64,000 nt of DNA from Arcuatula senhousia (taxonomy: Eukaryota; Mollusca; Bivalvia; Mytilida; Mytilidae): NCBI GenBank assembly GCA_963971305.1, contig OZ020309.1, positions 6,255,001-6,319,000 of the forward strand, written 5' to 3'. The notes under the pieces were generated by a model. That model saw only the letters and a list, made by a program, of their open reading frames with translations. It was not told the origin of the DNA and ran no database searches. A program made the translations under genes and the position numbers. Positions 56,599-64,000 of this stretch are shown here, one piece after another. Each line of letters starts with the position of its first letter. Position 1 is the stretch's first letter.

Positions 56599-57577
56599 CA
56601 GGGTTTCCTCTGGGTGTATTTTTCTTTGGGCCATCCCTTGGGCCAAATGCATATTTTTGGGCCAACATAAATGACATTGGGCCAATATTTTTTTTTTGAG
56701 TTTTGGCCGGAAATCATTATTAATATTATATTTTCAGTACCAAGGAAAGCACACAGATTACAACAGTTATTATCATGTTCAATCATATATATTTAAACAT
56801 TTGTTTAATTGATCATAGTTAATCATATTAAGATTAAACAAAGTGTCATAATGTTTTTCTAATGTACTACAGATCTGTCTAGAATTTTTTGTTTTTGTTG
56901 TTATAATGGAAAAAAAATTTGTTTTAACAAAATAAATCAATCATTGGAACTCCACTAAACCACAGTACTCCGCTGTTATGGAGGTGCTCCTATCAAAAGG
57001 AGGGTATTACAGAGGAGACAGAGATCGTAAATATGTAAACAAAGTTCTTTCATCTGATCTCAATTTGATGCATGAAAAAGGATGTGTTTGGATTACAGGA
57101 TGTTCTTAATAAAAATAATTTCATGAAGGTAAATACTTTCATCTATGTTTACTTCCAGTTTTTCTGATATTTACACCTAAATATTTATCATTTGGTCAAT
57201 ATGGTCAGAGCACGTGAATTGCCATTTAAATCAGCTGATATAAAAATAAACTTACTCCTGATTGGTCAATTATATTGCATTCATGATTGATTTTTATCAA
57301 TTAAATCCAAATCAATCAGCGATGGTCAAGCACCTGTTATTTTGACCCCTTTACACAATTGACAGTTAATTAACGGTGTTAGCTTGGGTCATAAATCAAT
57401 ATATAGGGCTTCACAGTGAAATTTGTTGTCAGTTTGAATGACACGAAAATGAAATTGTTGATCAAAATACGGAACCAACATTTTGGGCCACTTTGTTGGG
57501 CCAAAATTATATTTTTTGGGCCAGAATTGAAAAAATAGGGCCAATGGCCCAAGTGGCCCACGCCAGCGGAAACCCTG
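56599..57577. mobile_element. hAT-like non-autonomous transposon, 979 bp
   Basis: Termini CAGGGTTTCCTCTGGGTG and CACGCCAGCGGAAACCCTG, flanked by the 8-bp duplication TAAAGGAC (56591-56598, 57578-57585). Subterminal GGGCCAAA repeats cluster at both ends. 8-bp duplications and CAGGG-type ends are hallmarks of hAT elements. No transposase frame; the 83-aa and 125-aa ORFs cross its borders. Confidence 0.85.
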
Positions 57578-57779
57578 TAAAGGACTCTTCATCACAATTC
57601 GGACAGGTCTCATCTTAAAAAGATACAGTTTGAATTTGTACAATTTATGGCAATACTTGAATGGAAACAAATAACGGAATCTTATCAGCCTGTAAATAAT
57701 AGTATCGCTGGACTCGCATAGAAATTTCAAAATAAACAGCTTTGTCATAGATTGTTTGTTTATCATTTGTCTTGTATCT

Positions 57780-57890
57780 CATTTAGTTACATAATTGGCA
57801 GCGCGACAGATGTGTTACAACTAACAGTGAATGAGTTATACCCTTCCAGAACAAATACGCGCAATCCTAGTTCGCGTCGCTGATAACTAT
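57780..57890 (+). mobile_element. Family P fragment
   Basis: TTGGCAGCGCGACAGATGTG, ACCCTTCCAGAACAAATACG, TAGTTCGCGTCGCTGA. A middle segment only, without the 3-prime end. Confidence 0.5.
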
Positions 57891-57962
57891 TAGATTATTC
57901 TTCCCTGTTTAATTATATTGCTGTTAACATGGCCGTAAACTAAATTTGTCATAACAATAACA

Positions 57963-58143
57963 GGTATTGTGGTTCCATCATTATTATTCGTGGGGTATCA
58001 ATTTTCGTGGTTTTCATGGGTGGAATTGGTCTATAAAATTTGATACCCCACGAAAAAGAAAACCACGTATTTGAGAACACATGAACTGATTGTTTTGCAT
58101 CAAACCAAGAAAATTGGTACCCATAAAAATAAATGAATCCACA
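57963..58143. mobile_element. MITE-like foldback element, about 180 bp
   Basis: TATTGTGGTTCCATCATTA with TCGTGGGGTATC at the left, ACCCATAAAAATAAATG with AATCCACAGTA at the right: imperfect inverted ends. Central GATACCCCACGAA boxes are also inverted. Related to 43303-44177. It abuts the 3-prime end of the LINE. Confidence 0.6.
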
Positions 58144-58149
58144 GTACTA

Positions 58150-59450
58150 CTTGCCGACTTACCTCTGTCAAAGTTATATAATGTTTATTAATGCAAACAT
58201 GTCCCAATTAGGGATAACAGCATACATTTACAATACAAACATGAATACAGAGTTGAAACATACAATGTACAACATGAACAACAACAGAAAATATAGTAAA
58301 TTATCTATAGAGTATCCTCTCTCCCCAGTTCTAATGACTGTATAATAAAAGAATAAACTATGGAGATTTGATCCGGTGTTGATGGATTTAAGAGCCATTT
58401 CAATTTATTTATTTCATTTAAAGATTCAAAATTATAATCTATTTTTTTCAATTTTTCAAACATTATATTTCGAAGCGCCTGGTTTTTTTGACAATGAAAA
58501 AAGAAATGATTCTCATCTTCTATTTTATTACAGAAAGTGCATAATCTTTTATCTCTTGGTATCTTATTATACCTTCCAACTTCAATTTGAAGTTTGTGGT
58601 CACATATTCTAAATTTTGTGAAAGTTTGTCTGTATTTGAAATTAGGATGGGAGAGATAATATTCCTCCTCATCCTCAGTTTTGAAGTATTTATATAAATA
58701 GGCCTTATTATTTTCATCAAATTTATTTATCTTATCAAGTGTGATATCTTTATAAAATTTATTTACATTATTTTTAATATTATTTGTAAGTTTACTAAGA
58801 ATTTTAGAATTAGTACAATTAGTAAAATCTTCTATGTCCATATGAATATCTTTAGTTAAAGTTTTGGCATATGAATACCGTGTGTAAGTTCCTTCTGAAT
58901 CTAACTGTTTTGTCAACTCAAAAGCTTCTTTAAGTAAAGGGTTAAGCTCTTGATAATTTAACCTTGCTAGGTATTTTAAAGTTTGAATGTTTATGAAGCA
59001 TTCTAATGGATTTCTATTTAGTTCAGCTCTGTTGACAACATTTGTTGAGCATTTGTTTGTTCCTAATGTACTTTTACAGAAGAGTAAATGTACTTTTTCT
59101 AGGTGTGTTTTATCTATAAAATTAAAAATATCTAAATCCTTGTGTGTTATACTGGCACGTTCTTTTGCTCTATAGTATTTTAGATAAATATCCATATAGT
59201 AAATTTCTGAATTATAACATAATATAGGTTTTACCAGTGTATCAAAGAGATTACATGAAACTTTAACTGGTAAATCTTTGAGTAATGAAGTATAAGATTT
59301 GATAGAGAATAAAACTTTGCGTGCTTTTTTTGATAAATGGTCACCGTTAGATTGCAGTGTTCCATTTGATTTTATTATGGTTCCAAGATTATAACAGCTT
59401 GCATTTGTTATAAGTCCTTGTAGCAGGACTAATCCAAACATTTGTCGCAT
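58150..59450 (-). mobile_element. 5-prime-truncated LINE (non-LTR) with intact 381-aa C-terminal ORF
   Basis: ORF 59450-58305. It starts in the RT thumb region (NLGTIIKSNGTLQSNGDHL, then KPILCYNSEIYYMD), continues through an alpha-rich linker and ends with RLCTFCNKIEDENHFFFHC, the zinc-knuckle-like CxxC...HxxxxC motif of many LINE C-termini. The full polyprotein would also carry an endonuclease and the catalytic RT core, both absent. The upstream 59451-59700 shows no RT sequence. The 3-prime UTR (58304-58150) has an AATAAA signal near 58185 and no long poly(A). An uninterrupted 381 codons suggest a fairly recent insertion; a relative is at 13095-13445. Confidence 0.8.
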
Positions 59451-59459
59451 TATTTACAT

Positions 59460-60735
59460 TGTGCATATGTTTGAAAACAACGGAAGTCTATAGAAAAAGG
59501 TTATTATACAATATATATTTTCTTGTCATTTCTTTTTGTAACTATGTTTATATTATAATTATGCACATAAAATCAGTAAAGATGTTACTTGTTTGAAGTG
59601 TTATAATTATCATCTAAAATCGATTTTCAATTTGAATAACAATCTTGAAGGCTGATGGTGGTTGTCCATTGTGGTTTTTCTGAATTGCCGCTTGATTGTG
59701 GGCTGTGTCGCGTACACTTATTCCACATCTCATTGTTTTCTATAGAATATACTTTAAGATAAAATGAAAGAAGCAAAAAAAAAACTAATTGGCCAAGGAT
59801 TTAAAAATCTAACACTTCCAGGGTCGTTTAAGAAGTGCTTTACTTTGCATTCTGGAAGAAATTTGCGAATTTCAATGTGTTTGTGACTTAATGTTGAGAA
59901 GATATTATAAATAAAAAATTTGTTCGGTTTGATGGAAGTGTTTTTCAGCACCGATAGGGATTCCAATGGACACTAAATGTGCATCTTTGCTTGATGGCTT
60001 GTTTCTTCATTCATATGAAATAGAATTCATACAATTACTTCAAGACTAGCTTTTTCTTTTAACCTCATGTTCCGTTATTATATATAATGTCATTTCACTG
60101 AACAATTCTCGAATTTGTGGCGTCCTCCATGTCATAATTATATCCTCAGGAAATTGAGATAAAAGACACAGCGGATTTTTGGAAGGATGCTTTGTATTTG
60201 TATATACATTTCGAAATGAAATCTCAAGGAAGATTTTTAACATCTTCTCTCTAGAAAGTGTACTTAAAACGTAGAAATTTTTGAGAGGGGGGTATTTTTG
60301 TGGGGTTTTTTGATAGGTGATCCATTCGCGTGGGGGGGAATTCGCGTTTCTTCTGATAATTTGCATTCTTTACTCAAAGAATGGTCCATTCGTTAGGGGG
60401 TTAATTGTTAATCGCGAAATAAGCGAAAATAACCCCCACGCGAAAATTTTAACATTTACAGATATTGGCTTTGCACTATATGTTCGCAAATCTTATCACC
60501 AATTATTCGTTTTATGATTGCTATAATCTCTAAAACACTTTATAATGGTCTAAATTTGTGGGAATATAAAGTAAAGTAAAGATGAATATATGTGCGCCAA
60601 TTGGAGCGAATTTATAGCATAAAGCACGCGACGTTATGCTATGTTGTTCACACACACAAATTTTCAACAAAGCACATTAAAATAGAGTTCAAAGGAAATA
60701 ATAACTAGTTTTTTTGTTAAATAAATATAATAACA
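59460..60735. other. Intergenic, no gene seen
   Basis: AT-rich. GCGTGGGGGGGAATTCGCG near 60328 and CCCCCACGCGAAAATT near 60434 form a loose inverted pair. TGTGTCGCGTACACTTATTC recurs at 59705 and 61030, marking a diverged duplication flanking this interval. Confidence 0.4.
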
Positions 60736-60739
60736 AAAC

Positions 60740-61080
60740 TACCGAACTTGAATGATCAATCTCATAGTCAACGAATCAGTCATACCGGAAAATTGGTGGA
60801 TCGCAATGGTCCTGACTTGGTACAGGCATTTCAAACGAAATGGTGGGTTTTATGGCGCCAATTCTCCCTCTTCCATTGCGATCTTAGGATCCGGTAATGA
60901 CCATAGAACACAACATGAATCATATGTATTTTATTTTCAATCCAGGGGCCAATTGAAAGACCGCTGGTCACATTGAAGGCTGCTGGCTGTTTTCCATTGT
61001 GGATATTTAAAATATACGTTTATAATGTAGGTTGTGTCGCGTACACTTATTCCACATCTCATTTTCTTCTATAGTTGTGA
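60740..61080. repeat. Dispersed repeat with tiny inverted-repeat core
   Basis: 60740-60800 is the reverse complement of 45200-45300 (CCGAACTTGAATGATCAATC). The core 60799-60883 has GATCGCAATGG/CCATTGCGATC ends. The right part (GGGCTGTGTCGCGTACACTT-like) repeats 59700. Confidence 0.5.
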
Positions 61081-61084
61081 AACA

Positions 61085-61560
61085 CAATAGGGATATTGAG
61101 GTGATCATCTCAGTACAGCAGATCTAGACCAGTCAAACAATATTTAAAACAATTAACCACCATATCTTTTAACTTAATTTTGAACTTTTTTACTAGTGGC
61201 TGATAATAAAGAAAGATTTTTTTAGGGATCGTATGAGACGTATTTTCTTATATCCCTGCTCCAAATGTCGGTCACGAAGAAATCGGTGTCTGATAAAAAA
61301 ATCTGTGAAATGTGTGCAAGCTCTGGCATATCGAATAAGTTGTGAAATATAGACACCGTATGCAGGGGAAGTAGTTAATGATTAATAATTTGAAAATTAA
61401 AATCGTCTCTTCTATTGAAAATTTTTGTACTGAGATGACCACCTGGGTCAAATTCGAGGTGCAAATCCAAGAAAGACGTGAAGCAATTTGATTCGGTGGT
61501 CTCTTTAATCTCCAATTCTGGGGGATATATTGAAGTTAAAGTTTAAGTTTAACATTTATT
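61085..61560 (-). pseudogene. Penelope-like reverse transcriptase remnant (family P)
   Basis: Reverse translation gives YPPELEIKETTESN, SFLDLHLEFDPGG, NRRDDFNFQII and, after a frame change, AYGVYISQLIRYARAC then LEQGYKKIRL. Same order as the RT at 37872. Stops and a frameshift at about 61375 make it inactive. Confidence 0.75.
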
Positions 61561-61790
61561 TTTAATGTTTAAGTTTAACATTTATTTTTAATGTTTAAGT
61601 TGAACATTTATTTTTTATGTTAAGTGCATTTTTTTAACTGAAAAAGGATTTCAATACTTTAAGTTAATCATAAACTCCCCATAAAGACAGGATGATGGCA
61701 AAATATTGACAGATCTGATTGAAAATGTTTGCTTTGTAATAAGCGAATTGGGGATGAATTTCATTATATTTTGGAATGCAATTCATTGTC

Positions 61791-62034
61791 TGACGGGTGT
61801 GCTATTACAAGCAGGAGCTGCTTACTCTTCCGGGACACCTTACTTTACTCTCGTTTCGACTTGAGTTTACGTACAAATTGCTGAATGCGATTTTGTTGTT
61901 ATGTGGGTTTTTGATGTTGTTGTTTTGTTTGTTTCGTTGTGATTCGTTTTTTTTTTGTCTACCGATTTTATTTTTTTTTTCTTAGATATAATGATGTTTG
62001 ATTACCCCTTTGGTACATATTTGCATCTTTCAAG
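61791..62034 (+). mobile_element. Family P 3-prime copy
   Basis: GACGGGTGTGCTATTACAAG, GCTTACTCTTCCGGGACACC, GACTTGAGTTTACG and the terminal CCTTTGGTACATATTTGC. Complete 3-prime end. Confidence 0.65.
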
Positions 62035-62090
62035 ATCAATGGATATCTTATTCGAAACCCGGATATTTTAGAATTTAAAGAAAGTATGAT

Positions 62091-62277
62091 CACAGGCGCA
62101 TGGGTTCAGGATTTTTTTTTATCAATAATGTGTATATAAAAAATTTCATACTAGTCTATATACTATATTAAAAACGAAAAATATGGAATATGTGCCATAT
62201 ATAGTATACAGACGTGTATGGAAATTTTTATTTACACGTTATTTGTAAAAAAAAAATCCTGAACCCAAGCGCCAGTG
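62091..62277. mobile_element. 187-bp hAT-like MITE
   Basis: Ends CACAGGCGCATGGGTTCAGG and the complement of CACTGGCGCTTGGGTTCAGG, continuing into A/T runs. The 8-bp duplication AGTATGAT flanks it (62083-62090, 62278-62285). Confidence 0.85.
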
Positions 62278-63245
62278 AGTATGATAACAAAAAAAAATCA
62301 AAGTTAAACTCTAAAAGCTCTGTAAATTTATTAAAATTATTAATAAAAAACGAATCTTCTTGATTAACTGTATGTAACATTGATTAAGCATCTAAATATA
62401 TAATTATCTATACTTATGATGTTTTTGTTTTTATTATTGGAAATATTGTATATATAGTTTTTCACTATACCTCTGTAATATTGGTTGATGAGAATAAAGC
62501 TATATATGTGTAGTTACATAGCCTCATTAGCTCTGGTAAACTTGAGATTTATCTTTCTTCCGTAAATGACTCTTTTAAATGTGAAATGACCAGTTTGAGA
62601 TGCGAGCACGTGCAGCGATCTCACACTTGTCAATTAACCAATTATGACCGCCGTAACTGATATTGATCGATGATGTCGACCAATGAAATACAATGTTAAA
62701 ATACGGTATCAAAATAGATGACCAACTAATCATAAAATGTAAACACTTGTACCTCTGGAGTAGGTACAAAATGTATTTGAACTTTACTTTTATCACCCAA
62801 CGAATACTTGGATATCGCGCATTATCGTATCTTTGTTTTCTGTCATAAAATTATATCAAAATTCAATACACCAAAAATATCTATTTTCATATCTATTTTT
62901 GTAATGACATTCTAACACTGTTTTACAAAATAAGAAACGTTAATTGAACACCAAACATGTTTTGTGCCTAATTACAAAAACTCACCTTACATGACTCGAC
63001 ATCAATTCATTCAACGTTTTAATTGCATTACCGAATTTGAGTACGTATTGCATTTCTGAAATTTGTTTAGTAAAGGGCATGAGAATGACGTTTTACCCAA
63101 GTTGTTTATTTATGTTGGACAGCATTTTTTGAACGCGAAGAAGTAATAACGAATATTTTATATAAAGCTGCAAAAATGACTTTTTTGGCTTAAAAGGTAA
63201 GTTTTAGAAGGTACATTTTTATATGTGTATTTCATTCAGTTCAAA

Positions 63246-63544
63246 AACAAGAGGCTCCCACGAGCCTGAATCGCCCATGCACCTGGTCTTGATGTCAACC
63301 ATATGAAGACCTTTGTATAGCTAAATGAGCTGAATGTTTAAGCAAGAAAAGCTTTTCTCTATCTGCAATAGTGTTCATTCTATAAGCAAAAACACTATTT
63401 TAACTTTAAGGGATCATCTGCAAACTTCGACCCTATGAAGACTTTTGTAGAGCTTAAAGAACTGAATGTTTAAGCAAGCAACAGCTTTTCTCTGTCTGCA
63501 ATATTTTTCATTCTATAGGCCAAAAATACTTTTTTTTCACCTTT
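63246..63544 (+). repeat. Interspersed repeat with foldback head, two units
   Basis: Head AGGCTCCCACGAGCCT folds on itself. Two units of about 150 bp follow (AACCATATGAAGACCTTTG and CGACCCTATGAAGACTTTTG; GAATGTTTAAGCAAG in both). Cut by a family P copy at 63545. Confidence 0.5.
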
Positions 63545-64000
63545 TAGATAAGAAGCAAAGGTGTACCAAAGGGGTAATCAGTATCATAAAACCGTAAAGA
63601 CAAAGACAAAACCGGCAGACAAAAAATCATCACAACAAAACAAACCACATAACATAAAAAACACACACACACATAACAACAAAACTGCATTCAGCAACGC
63701 GAACTCAAGTCGAAACGAGAGTGAACTCAGGTGCTCCGGAAGAGTAAGCAGTTCCTGCTTGCTATAGCACACCCGTCACGTTGCCAAAGATCGATTAAGT
63801 GTTGGTCAAATCCGGAAAGGATGACATTACAAAACTCTATGTCAAACCAACATCTGTGCTCATCTAAGAGATAGAAATCCCGTATTTGTATACAAGCACA
63901 TGATGTCGTCCGTAAAATTTCTTGAGTGATGACAACAACCTGGGAGCAACGTACCCCTGTGTTAACAATTTGCTTGTCAGTCGTGTTAGGGGACGTAACC
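63545..64000 (-). mobile_element. Family P copy running off the window
   Basis: Starts with the 3-prime end AGAAGCAAAGGTGTACCAAA and continues through GCGAACTCAAGTCGAAACG, GAACTCAGGTGCTCCGGAAG, GCTATAGCACACCCGTCACG, GTGCTCATCTAAGAGATAG and TCGTCCGTAAAATTTC. RT coding sequence should begin beyond 63900 and continue outside the window. Confidence 0.7.

Overview
The window looks like accessory, intron-rich and very repeat-rich DNA from a bivalve mollusc, most likely a mussel (Mytilidae). It is AT-rich with GT-AG introns and very little coding sequence. The many nested transposons, tandem-repeat-containing inverted-repeat elements and hammerhead-ribozyme retroelements are typical of bivalve genomes. 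The species call is an inference from repeat character; no species marker was seen.

Layout. 1-14.9 kb: copies of one tandem-repeat element (ends ACGACCGCAA / TTGCGGTCGT), a second tandem-repeat element at 3.5-4.5 kb, SINE-like repeats, a 634-bp inverted-repeat element, a small hammerhead-like insertion at 9.6 kb and a non-LTR retrotransposon fragment at 13.1-13.4 kb. 15.4-16.1 kb: the only simple intact protein gene, a single-pass membrane glycoprotein of unknown function. 16.6-21.8 kb: more repeat elements. 22.1-24.5 kb (minus strand): the end of a tyrosine-recombinase retrotransposon, with a recombinase catalytic exon, an SGNH-hydrolase ORF and two 420-bp direct repeats around a 409-bp spacer, as in Ngaro/PAT-type elements.

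24.6-52.6 kb: a cluster of duplicated and partly destroyed copies of one 2-oxoglutarate/Fe(II) dioxygenase gene. The copy at 45.5-52.6 kb can be followed through eight exons with the iron-binding H-x-D...H and the R-x-S motif. The copy at 27.9-32.3 kb is a pseudogene. A third is left only as an upstream segment (33.5-34.3 kb), an isolated inverted exon 7 lies at 39.7 kb, and 3-prime flank of a lost copy lies at 24.6 kb. Transposons separate these pieces, including a 4.38-kb element inside the upstream region of the best copy. Between the copies (35.8-39.5 kb) lie two retrozyme-like units with hammerhead ribozymes, one apparently intact.

53.7-56.4 kb (minus strand): a decayed copper amine oxidase gene with frameshifts, a nonsense codon and reverse-transcriptase-family insertions; its C-terminal coding segment has expanded into a 50/51-bp minisatellite. 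56.6-64 kb: a 979-bp hAT-like element with an 8-bp target duplication, a truncated LINE with a 381-aa ORF, Penelope-like reverse transcriptase remnants and a 187-bp hAT-like MITE.

One repeat family ties the window together: a Penelope-like reverse transcriptase whose 5-prime-truncated copies share one 3-prime end, present about 18 times on both strands. I see no CRISPR, operon or tRNA/rRNA gene. All exon models are hand-made and need transcript support.
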